Shown piece after piece: positions 1-6,641 of a stretch of 9,495 bases of DNA. How positions within the stretch are numbered: position 1 is the first letter of the stretch; the number at the start of each line of letters is the position of its first letter. Origin of the DNA: CAZFIO01 sp964519585 (GTDB lineage Bacteria; Bacillota; Clostridia; Tissierellales; Tissierellaceae); NCBI GenBank assembly GCA_964519585.1, contig CAZFIO010000084.1, positions 1 to 9,495 of the forward strand. The letters run 5' to 3'. The notes under the pieces are model-generated. The model saw only the letters and a program-made list of their open reading frames with translations. It did no database searches and was not told where the DNA came from. The position numbers and the translations under genes were made by a program.

Positions 1-1
1 A

Positions 2-988
2 GATCTAATGAAAAAGGCTGGTTTTGTAGACCATGGCTACTACAGTGCTATAATTCTACTGAAGTGGTATGCCTATCTTTCAGAGGACGAGAAAAACAAG
101 GAAGTTTTGATGGAATCTATAATAAGCGCTTCTAGTGCTATCTTGTTACACAACTACTATAAAAACGGCCTTATGAAGGAGCCCTTTAATTTAGGCCTAC
201 TAAAGGCTAGTATCCATCCTCTGTCCTATTTACTTATCCTGTGTGATGAGCTTCAGGATTGGAATAGGGAGGCTTATGGCATTGAAGATAAAAAGAAGGC
301 TGCAGCTGGTGAGTCTAGGATAAATATTAGCGAGGATTCCTTGGATATGACCTACCTAATACTAGATGGGGATGTGGAAGAGGAGTATAAGAAAAAGAAA
401 GAAAACTCGGTTATTAAGGTAATTGACTTATATGAAATATTTCCAGATGGCTTAAATATTGCTACTATGACTTTGTCAGATCTTTATATAGAAGATATAG
501 CTATCAAGGAAAGAGATATTCAGCCTAGATTATTAATAGAAAACATAGAAAAACTAGCTAGGATGATTCATGATGACTACAACGAAAAACAACTACTTAG
601 GAATCCAGATATAGATTTAGCCTATCCTAGCTGGGAGTCTCTACCCCAGACCCTTAAGTATTCAAATATTAGACAGGCCAAGCAAATGACAGAAAAGCTT
701 GCTAGACTGGGCTATAGTGTACTACCCTTTAAAGATGACGGGGATGAGGTTAAGGCCCTATCAGATATGGAAGTAGAATTTCTATCAAAACTTGAGCATG
801 ATTCCTGGTTAGAAGAAAGGGTCCAAAATGGATGGAAGTATGGTCCTGTAAAGGATGTAGAAAAAAAGGAAAGTCCATTTATCATATCCTATGATGACCT
901 AAGTGAGGAAATTAAGGAATTGGATAGGGATGCAGTAAAAAATATTATTCCATTACTAAATACTATAAATTTAAGTGTATATAAATAA
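2..988 (+). CDS. HD-like phosphohydrolase domain plus C-terminal RyR domain protein (5' partial)
   Basis: The reading frame is open to the left edge, and no ribosome binding site can be seen before the first in-frame ATG at 8, so the true start most likely lies outside the window. Counting from that ATG (326 residues), the first 100 residues look like the end of an HD-superfamily domain: D8-H9-G10 followed by SA, H48-N49, and D80-E-L-Q-D-W-N-R. N49 sits where the canonical HD aspartate would be. A middle segment (about 100-195) is charged and unrecognised. Residues about 203-322 match the RyR domain family: W209 with LP, S219-N220, E263-H264 with W267, G275-W276-x-Y-G-P, and D306-R307 near the end. 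RyR domains are predicted nucleotide or ligand sensors in prokaryotic conflict systems. HD domains often hydrolyse nucleotides, but activity here is uncertain. No signal peptide or membrane segment is visible in the part seen. It is followed 27 bp later by a TIR gene with no terminator between them, so the two are probably co-transcribed. The RyR call is strong; the HD call is moderate. Confidence 0.85.
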   Translation, partial: DLMKKAGFVDHGYYSAIILLKWYAYLSEDEKNKEVLMESIISASSAILLHNYYKNGLMKEPFNLGLLKASIHPLSYLLILCDELQDWNREAYGIEDKKKAAAGESRINISEDSLDMTYLILDGDVEEEYKKKKENSVIKVIDLYEIFPDGLNIATMTLSDLYIEDIAIKERDIQPRLLIENIEKLARMIHDDYNEKQLLRNPDIDLAYPSWESLPQTLKYSNIRQAKQMTEKLARLGYSVLPFKDDGDEVKALSDMEVEFLSKLEHDSWLEERVQNGWKYGPVKDVEKKESPFIISYDDLSEEIKELDRDAVKNIIPLLNTINLSVYK

Positions 989-1015
989 ATTGTAATATAG
1001 ATAGGGGGAAATAAT

Positions 1016-2443
1016 ATGACCAATAAAAACAATCTTGTTAGGGAAAGACAAGAAAGTAAAAAACTTAAAGAAATAGAATATACCCGTCCTGATGAGGATA
1101 AGCCTTATATATTTATAAGCTATGCAAGTAGAGATTGGGAGAAGGTTCTAGAGAATATTGTCTATGAATTACATACCAAAAAAGGTTTAAGAATTTATTA
1201 TGATAGAGCCTTTGATGGGTCTAATAAAAGATGGATAGAACAGATGAGGGAAGCTTTAGAAAATGGTTATTGTAAGGGTATACTAGTCTTTATAAGCGAG
1301 GCTTATATAACTAGTTATGCTACTCTGTTGGAAATTTTATATAGCCGTACAGAAGCTGTCAAGGAATGGAAAGATGATGAAGAAAACATACCCTTGTTTG
1401 AAGTATGGTTGGAGGGAGTAAAACCAAGCGTTTTAAAGGATAGGTTTAAGAAAAACACAAGAATAGCCAGAGAAACAATCAAGATGGAAGAATACGAATG
1501 GGAAGTATACAATGATGTAATTGAGGAAATAGCATCTGACAATGAAAATGAGTTCCAAAAAACAGCAATTAAACTGAAGGGGAAGGGCAAGGATAAAATT
1601 ATGAAGTTTAATCTTGCAGTTGCCTTTAGTGAAATGTTAAATGGTCAAGCTATTCCCCTAGCAGATTTTGATTATTTTTTGACTTCTACTGAAGATACAA
1701 TTAGGGATACTTGTGGAGATGGAGTTTTTGATGAATCCTACATTAGAAAGGATACAAAAACACCTGACCAAGTAGAAGAACCAAAACCTCAAGATAGCCA
1801 AGATATAATAGTTCAAGAGGATGATATTGCTAAGGACAAGGATGAAGCAAAAGATAGTATAAAAAAGGATGAAACAAAAGAAGAAGCAAAAAAACCTATT
1901 AAAAAACCAAAGGTAAGCCCGAAAGCAGAGAAAAAAGAAACTATAGTTGAAGTTGAAAATCAAAATACTGAAATCATGGAGAAAGCAGCTAAGATTACCA
2001 TAGGTCAGGTTAGACAACGTTTTGCTAGTGATGAAGACTTCAATAATAGGGTTGGAGAAATCCGAAAGAACGGTCTTCCCTATGGTGCAAAATCCTATAT
2101 GGATTATGCTATGGCTACTGTTTTAAAAGGCTGCAATGATATAAGTGAAGATTTTCAGTTAAATTATTATATCAACTCCATAGCTAATCCAGAAATCAAA
2201 AAAGATCCAAGTAAAATAGGTGCTACCTTTACCTGGTCCTCCAATGCAAGAAAGGCCAAAGGCTTTAAGGGGTCAGGGAAACTAGATCAGCAAATAGATG
2301 ATTACTTTGCCTCCCTGCATGAGTCTACAAGTATAAAAGATTTAATTGAAGAATTTGAAAAAAATAATAGGAATGAATTTATGACTAGGAAAAACCAGTT
2401 GGCAATCGTAGGATTAGAAAAACTGCTTGAAGCATGGGAGTAA
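1016..2443 (+). CDS. TIR domain protein with charged linker and unknown C-terminal domain
   Basis: This 475-residue protein starts at an ATG behind an AGGGGG ribosome binding site (1003-1008, 7-nt spacing). Residues about 29-165 form a TIR domain: strand A is Y31-I-F-I-S-Y with the following SRDW, then G57-LRIYYDR (strand B and BB-loop region), W73, the ILVFISEAY strand at 89-97, and S100...E106. E106 is in the position of the catalytic glutamate of NAD-cleaving TIR domains, so NADase or cyclic ADP-ribose synthase activity is possible but inferred. Residues about 165-250 are unassigned. Residues about 250-325 are a Lys/Glu/Asp-rich low-complexity linker. Residues about 326-475 form a compact domain with no family I recognise, which could be a sensor or partner-binding module. 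There is no signal peptide or membrane helix, so the protein is probably cytoplasmic. It lies directly downstream of the HD-RyR gene and is closed by an intrinsic terminator, so it is the last gene of that unit. Confidence 0.88.
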   Translation: MTNKNNLVRERQESKKLKEIEYTRPDEDKPYIFISYASRDWEKVLENIVYELHTKKGLRIYYDRAFDGSNKRWIEQMREALENGYCKGILVFISEAYITSYATLLEILYSRTEAVKEWKDDEENIPLFEVWLEGVKPSVLKDRFKKNTRIARETIKMEEYEWEVYNDVIEEIASDNENEFQKTAIKLKGKGKDKIMKFNLAVAFSEMLNGQAIPLADFDYFLTSTEDTIRDTCGDGVFDESYIRKDTKTPDQVEEPKPQDSQDIIVQEDDIAKDKDEAKDSIKKDETKEEAKKPIKKPKVSPKAEKKETIVEVENQNTEIMEKAAKITIGQVRQRFASDEDFNNRVGEIRKNGLPYGAKSYMDYAMATVLKGCNDISEDFQLNYYINSIANPEIKKDPSKIGATFTWSSNARKAKGFKGSGKLDQQIDDYFASLHESTSIKDLIEEFEKNNRNEFMTRKNQLAIVGLEKLLEAWE

Positions 2444-2448
2444 ATATT

Positions 2449-2484
2449 AAAAAAAGTATCAAGAAAAATCTTGGTACTTTTTTT
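2449..2484 (+). terminator. Intrinsic terminator of the HD-RyR/TIR unit
   Basis: A 14-bp stem (2451-2464 with 2469-2482, one G-T wobble) closes on an AAAA loop and runs into a T tract (2478-2484). It begins a few bases after the TIR stop codon. It separates this unit from the tetR promoter, whose -35 starts at 2486. Confidence 0.88.
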
Positions 2485-2485
2485 C

Positions 2486-2514
2486 TTGACTAAATAAAAA
2501 TAGTGTGCTATTGT
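2486..2514 (+). promoter_or_regulatory. Sigma-A-like promoter of the tetR/RND/Fe-S operon
   Basis: TTGACT (2486-2491, 5 of 6 to the -35 consensus) is followed after 17 bp by TATTGT (2509-2514, 4 of 6 to the -10 consensus). Transcription should start near 2520, inside the inverted repeat described next. The -35 touches the preceding terminator, so the intergenic region is very compact. Confidence 0.65.
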
Positions 2515-2535
2515 ATGTAAGTGGTTACTTACATA
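2514..2535. promoter_or_regulatory. TetR-type palindromic operator
   Basis: This is a perfect inverted repeat with 9-bp arms, TATGTAAGT (2514-2522) and ACTTACATA (2527-2535), around a GGTT centre. It lies between the -10 element and the ribosome binding site of the TetR-family gene, across the expected transcription start. Arm length, symmetry and position are typical of TetR-family operators. Autorepression of the whole three-gene operon is the natural reading (inferred). Confidence 0.8.
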
Positions 2536-2546
2536 GGGAGGAGGAA

Positions 2547-3101
2547 GTGAAAATTAATACTAGAAGAATGACTAGGGAAGAGAGAAGGGAGCAGATTCTA
2601 AATTCTGCTTTAAATGTATTTATAGAAAAAGGTTACAATGGCTCAACTACTGTAGATATAGCCAAGGAAGCTGGTGTTTCAGAGGTTACCTTATTTAGAT
2701 ATTTTGACTCAAAGAAGCAAATATTTATTCAAGCCATAGAACCTATATTACTTACTAGCCTAAAGGAATCCTTATTTCAATCCAAGGATATGGAGCCTAT
2801 AGAAAAGTTGGAGTACATCCTAAGGGAAAGGATAAGTTTTCTTTCCCACCATCATGCAGTAATAAAACTAATCCTAATGGAAAGTCAGATAAACCCTGAA
2901 GTAGCTGATTTCGATATAATCAGCCAAATCACCTCATTGTTAAAGGCTTCCATCAAGGAGGCAGGTATAGATCTAGAGGATGAAGTTTTTTCCCTTAGAT
3001 TCCTAATGGGAAGTATCTTATCATTCTTGTATTTACCAAAAACAGATGATAAAGAAATAGAATCCTATGTAAAAAAATTAGTAGAAAATATAAGTAGGTA
3101 A
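2547..3101 (+). CDS. TetR/AcrR-family transcriptional regulator
   Basis: A 184-residue, one-domain-plus-ligand-pocket repressor of normal family length. The N-terminal DNA-binding domain is clear: RREQILNSALNVFIEKGY (13-30) forms the first helix, and T34-T-V-D-I-A-K-E-A-G-V-S-x-x-T-L-F-R-Y-F53 is the helix-turn-helix with the family signature. The rest is helical with no strong family assignment, as usual for TetR ligand domains. The start chosen is GTG at 2547, behind overlapping GGGAGG and AGGAGG motifs (2536-2544). The frame also extends upstream to a GTG at 2505, but that start lies inside the promoter. An ATG at 2568 lacks a ribosome binding site. The gene probably represses its own operon through the palindrome at 2514-2535. 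The effector is unknown and may be a substrate of the downstream RND transporter. Confidence 0.93.
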   Translation: MKINTRRMTREERREQILNSALNVFIEKGYNGSTTVDIAKEAGVSEVTLFRYFDSKKQIFIQAIEPILLTSLKESLFQSKDMEPIEKLEYILRERISFLSHHHAVIKLILMESQINPEVADFDIISQITSLLKASIKEAGIDLEDEVFSLRFLMGSILSFLYLPKTDDKEIESYVKKLVENISR

Positions 3102-3130
3102 AGACATAAAGAAAAGGTGGACTGATTATT

Positions 3131-5980
3131 TTGAATAAGATATTTACAAGAATTGGCAGCAGGATAGAGAAGACTCCTTTTAAGACCTTATTTATTACCA
3201 TAATAATATTTGCCCTTATGATAGTGGGAGCTATTAAGGTGAATATGGCTACAGGTAGTGAAACCTTGGTTAAAAGTGACAATGATGCCTATATATCAAA
3301 TTACAAGATGGAGCAGGAATTTGGTGGGGATGCCATCATGGTTTTACTAGAAGGAGAGGAAAAAGATTTACTAAATTTAAGCAATATGCAAAAGATGTGG
3401 AAGGTGGAAGAAAGACTTAAATTTAATGATGGAATTTTCACCATCATGAGCCCAGCTTCTATTGTTCATCAAATAACCGATAAACAAGGAAGTGAGATAA
3501 GGAAACAACTACCAGATATAAGTAGTGGGCTTGGAGAATTAGGAGATAAGCTTACAGAGCTTGGCCAAGAATTAGGGTCTAAAGATTTGCCTGATCCACA
3601 AGCTATAGAAAAGAAACTAGATAATTTAATGACTACTATGGATCCTAGTAAACTTATGGGAGATATAGGCGGAAAGCAGGAGGAAGAATTAAAGAACAAG
3701 TTTTTAACCATGGGGACTGGTCTAGGGGAAATGGGAAAAAACTTAAATGATATGGGGAACAAGCTGGAGGCCTTATCTGCTAATGGGATGTCTTCAATGG
3801 AATTAAAGCAAATATCCATGGGGCTTGTAACCATGAGTGATAATTTAAATAATTTTTCTACTAACCTGTCACAAATGGCAGGTGGTGGAAGTATTTTGCC
3901 AGATATGACTGAAGTATTTTTTACTTTCAAAAACAATATGGAAGATGAGATTCAAGCTATGAAGGGCAATTTGTCAGGTGGGATTTCACCAGATGAGTTG
4001 AAAACCATGTCTGAGGGTTTCATCACTATGGGTGATAATCTTAGGACGGTAAGTGACGGTCTTAATACTTTTTATGACAAATCTGGAATGATGGTGCCAT
4101 ATTTCCCCCACAATCAAGAGGAGCTGGACAATATTCTTTATGAGGATGGAGTTTTAAGGGATATATTTTCAGATACCATCATAGATGAAAATCATATGAT
4201 GCTAATGATTAAATTAAATGGAAACCTTGAAGATGCTACTATTGATGCTATTTACAAGGATGTAGTTTATGCAGTGGAAGCGGAGGAATTTGATGTAGAT
4301 TATATAGTATCAGGAAAACCAGTCCTAGATTCTTCTTTAAGGGCAGAAATGAAGTCCAATATGGTAATAATGGTTGCTTCAGCAGTTGTTCTAATGCTTA
4401 TAATACTAAATCTTGTGTTTAGGGTTAGGTGGAGGGCCTTGAGCCTGGGGATAATATTTGTATCAGTTGTTGGAACACTGGGCCTTATGGGACATTTGAA
4501 TGTTTCTATGACCATGGTTTCCATGGCAGTATTTCCCATATTGATTGGGCTTGGTATAGACTACTCTATCCAATTCCAAAACAGATACGAAGAAGAGCAG
4601 TCAGTTAAGACCACCCTTGTACAGATTGGTAAGGCAGTAGGTTTAGCTGTCTTAGCCACGGTACTAGGCTTTGTTTCTCTTTTTGCCTCACCTGTGCCTA
4701 TGATACAAGATTTTGGAAAGATGCTTACAATTGGGGTTATAGTAAGCTTTATAGGAAGTATATTCCTACTTATGCCAATTCTTGGTGCTAGGGACACAGT
4801 TGCAGCGAAGGCAAGAGAATTTAACATTAAGGACTATGATAAACCAGGACCTATAGATAAGTTTTTAAGGTTTACTGTAAATCTAGTTACAAAATTATCA
4901 CCAATTATAATAATAGTATCCATAGGTCTGGCAGCCTTTGGCTTGATAGCAGATACAAAAGTAGGTGTAGAAACTGATATAGAAACCTTTATGCCTCAAG
5001 ACATGGAGGCCCTTCATGATATTCATTATATCCGTGATGTAGTAGGCTCTACAAACCAGATGGTTATATTTATGGAAGATGAAAACCTGCTTACTGAAGA
5101 AAATCTAGCCTGGATGAGGAAAACAGTTGATGAAGTGAAACTTAAGTTTTCAAACAAGATAGTTGACATTAAGTTTATAGACAACTTGGTTGAAAACTTC
5201 TCTGATTTAGATAAGCTTAGCCTTGGTGACTATATGGAGATTATAAATGAAGACATACCGGAAAACCAAAGGGCCATGTTTATAAATAATAAGATGGATA
5301 AGGCTGTTATTCTTATGAATGTAGACCATATGGCTACAGCAGAATTACAGGACTTTGTTGAAGATATGCATATCCTGCTTAAGAACGCCCCTATAAAAAC
5401 CTCCATTACAGGGAAATCTGTTTTGGATGTGGAGATGGTTAAAGGCTTGACAGATGGTAGGCAAAGGATGACTATTATAGGATTGGGCTTAGTATTTATA
5501 TCCCTACTAATATTATATAGGTCCTTCTTTAAGGCCTTGGTTGCAGTTCTTCCTGTTCTAATAATAGTTGGAATGTCTGGTGGGATTATGAATTTACTAG
5601 GCTTAAAATATACTCCAATAACTGCTACTCTTGGAGCTTTAGTCCTAGGAATGGGAACTGAAATGACCATAATGCTGCTAGAAAGATACCTGGAAGAAAG
5701 GCATCTAGGAAAGGAAAAAAGAAGAGCTTTATTTACAACTATAAAATTTATAGGTAAGGCAACCCTAGCATCAGGTCTTACAACTGTTGGTGGATTTAGT
5801 GTACTGATGACTTCAAAGTTTGTAATCCTAAAGGACTTTGGGCTAATGACAGTTATCAATATATCCTTGGCCTTAATTGCAACCTTTATTATATTACCAG
5901 CCTTAATCTGGATATTAGATGGTTTTATAGTAAAGGAAAAGCTTAAGAAAGAAGTATACAAGGAGTTACCTCAAAAGTAA
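3131..5980 (+). CDS. RND/MMPL-family (HAE3-like) transporter
   Basis: A 949-residue membrane protein with the duplicated RND layout. It has one N-terminal helix (about 18-40), a large outside loop (about 41-405), five helices in the first sterol-sensing-like half (about 410-550), a second single helix (about 585-607), a smaller outside loop (about 610-775), and five more helices (about 777-935). The first half carries the proton-relay motif G475-I-D477-Y478. The matching place in the second half reads G840-M-G-T-E844, without the aspartate. The family exports drugs, lipids or other hydrophobic compounds using the proton gradient; the substrate cannot be read from sequence. The first loop carries four copies of an 18-residue helical repeat. 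The start is TTG at 3131, 10 nt after AAGGTGG (3114-3120); no ATG lies between this site and the first helix. The gene is 29 bp after tetR and 22 bp before the Fe-S gene, so it is operonic. Confidence 0.92.
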   Translation: MNKIFTRIGSRIEKTPFKTLFITIIIFALMIVGAIKVNMATGSETLVKSDNDAYISNYKMEQEFGGDAIMVLLEGEEKDLLNLSNMQKMWKVEERLKFNDGIFTIMSPASIVHQITDKQGSEIRKQLPDISSGLGELGDKLTELGQELGSKDLPDPQAIEKKLDNLMTTMDPSKLMGDIGGKQEEELKNKFLTMGTGLGEMGKNLNDMGNKLEALSANGMSSMELKQISMGLVTMSDNLNNFSTNLSQMAGGGSILPDMTEVFFTFKNNMEDEIQAMKGNLSGGISPDELKTMSEGFITMGDNLRTVSDGLNTFYDKSGMMVPYFPHNQEELDNILYEDGVLRDIFSDTIIDENHMMLMIKLNGNLEDATIDAIYKDVVYAVEAEEFDVDYIVSGKPVLDSSLRAEMKSNMVIMVASAVVLMLIILNLVFRVRWRALSLGIIFVSVVGTLGLMGHLNVSMTMVSMAVFPILIGLGIDYSIQFQNRYEEEQSVKTTLVQIGKAVGLAVLATVLGFVSLFASPVPMIQDFGKMLTIGVIVSFIGSIFLLMPILGARDTVAAKAREFNIKDYDKPGPIDKFLRFTVNLVTKLSPIIIIVSIGLAAFGLIADTKVGVETDIETFMPQDMEALHDIHYIRDVVGSTNQMVIFMEDENLLTEENLAWMRKTVDEVKLKFSNKIVDIKFIDNLVENFSDLDKLSLGDYMEIINEDIPENQRAMFINNKMDKAVILMNVDHMATAELQDFVEDMHILLKNAPIKTSITGKSVLDVEMVKGLTDGRQRMTIIGLGLVFISLLILYRSFFKALVAVLPVLIIVGMSGGIMNLLGLKYTPITATLGALVLGMGTEMTIMLLERYLEERHLGKEKRRALFTTIKFIGKATLASGLTTVGGFSVLMTSKFVILKDFGLMTVINISLALIATFIILPALIWILDGFIVKEKLKKEVYKELPQK
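3521..4063 (+). repeat. Four degenerate 18-residue repeats in the RND outer loop
   Basis: The pattern G-[LF]-x-x-[ML]-[GS]-[DK]-[NK]-L-x6-L recurs in the first extracytoplasmic loop at residues 131-148, 195-212, 229-246 and 294-311. Examples are SSGLGELGDKLTELGQEL and MSEGFITMGDNLRTVSDGL. The Met/Leu/Gly spacing suggests amphipathic helices that pack as hairpins. It is a protein-level repeat, since the DNA copies have diverged. Confidence 0.65.
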
Positions 5981-6002
5981 AAAAAAATAAAAGGGGGATT
6001 TT

Positions 6003-6617
6003 ATGGAAAAAAGAAAAATAGTTCAAGTTGTTACCTTAATATTGTTTGTACTATTGGTAATTCTTGGTAAGGTTCAGGTTTGGATGGCCATATTTGGGGG
6101 CAGCTTGCTCCTGTCAACCTATTTTGGAAGGTTTTATTGTGGCTATATATGTCCTATAAATACAGGGATGGAGTTAATAGATGATAGGGCTAGTAAGAAC
6201 AAAAGAAAGAGAAAGCCTACCCCTGATGCATTTAAAAACCCTATGGTTAGGTATGGGATGCTGGCCTTATTTTTAGGAACTATGTTTATAGTTTTTAAGA
6301 CAGGAAAGAAGCTTCCTGTACTTCCAGTATTGTTTGCTAGTGGTATACTACTTACCTATTTTTACAGACCTGAATTTTGGCACAGATATCTCTGTCCTTA
6401 CGGGACACTTCTATCGATATTTTCCAGATTTAATAAAAAGACTTATATGGTCTTTAATGATGATTGTACCAAATGTGGCAGATGTGTAAGGGTTTGCCCT
6501 GCTGATGCCTTTATCTGGGAAGATAAGAAAAAAACCTATCCTTTGATTATAAACAATGAATGTCTGCATTGTGGAAGATGCGTAGAAGTATGTCCTGAGG
6601 ATACCATAAAAAAATAA
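6003..6617 (+). CDS. NapH-like membrane 4Fe-4S protein
   Basis: A 204-residue protein starting at ATG behind AGGGGGA (5992-5998). It has membrane helices at about 6-22, 25-41, 84-98 and 104-121. C46-x3-C50-P, followed by a glycine-containing stretch, is the first conserved NapH/YccM-type motif. The second motif reads H127-x3-C131-P-Y-G, with His where many relatives have Cys. The C-terminus is a two-cluster ferredoxin domain: C155-x2-C158-x2-C161-x3-C165-P and C187-x2-C190-x2-C193-x3-C197-P. Proteins of this family pass electrons at the cytoplasmic membrane, for example from quinol or ferredoxin to a partner. It is short for the family and appears to keep only the core. It lies 22 bp after the RND gene with no terminator between, so it is the last gene of the tetR operon. 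The redox partner is unknown, and no reductase or FMN-binding gene is next to it. Confidence 0.88.
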   Translation: MEKRKIVQVVTLILFVLLVILGKVQVWMAIFGGSLLLSTYFGRFYCGYICPINTGMELIDDRASKNKRKRKPTPDAFKNPMVRYGMLALFLGTMFIVFKTGKKLPVLPVLFASGILLTYFYRPEFWHRYLCPYGTLLSIFSRFNKKTYMVFNDDCTKCGRCVRVCPADAFIWEDKKKTYPLIINNECLHCGRCVEVCPEDTIKK

Positions 6618-6638
6618 GGCTATCATTAGCCTTATTTT
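6611..6638. terminator. Bidirectional intrinsic terminator between the Fe-S gene and murC
   Basis: A 12-bp perfect stem (6611-6622 with 6627-6638) closes on a TCAT loop. The outer A/T arms provide U tracts in both directions. The left arm contains the stop codon of the Fe-S gene (6615-6617), and murC ends 4 bp beyond the right arm (6642), so one hairpin serves both convergent genes. Confidence 0.88.
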
Positions 6639-6641
6639 TAT

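Noticed and set aside
8..10. First ATG as the true start of the HD-RyR gene
   Set aside because: There is no room to see a ribosome binding site, the frame is open upstream, and the HD domain appears cut at its N-terminal side.
1658..2017. 119-codon minus-strand frame rich in Phe/Cys/Ile, like a membrane peptide
   Set aside because: It is the reverse complement of the Lys/Glu-rich linker of the TIR protein, which automatically reads as hydrophobic on the other strand.
2505..2546. Upstream GTG start extending the TetR-family gene by 14 codons
   Set aside because: It overlaps the promoter -10 and operator and has no ribosome binding site. The GTG at 2547 has a strong one.
3469..3936. 155-codon open frame on the minus strand
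   Set aside because: It is a shadow of the transporter loop repeats, with no ribosome binding site or family resemblance.
5230..5961. 243-codon open frame on the minus strand
   Set aside because: It is antisense to the conserved second half of the RND transporter, has no recognisable domain, and its composition is explained by the opposite strand.
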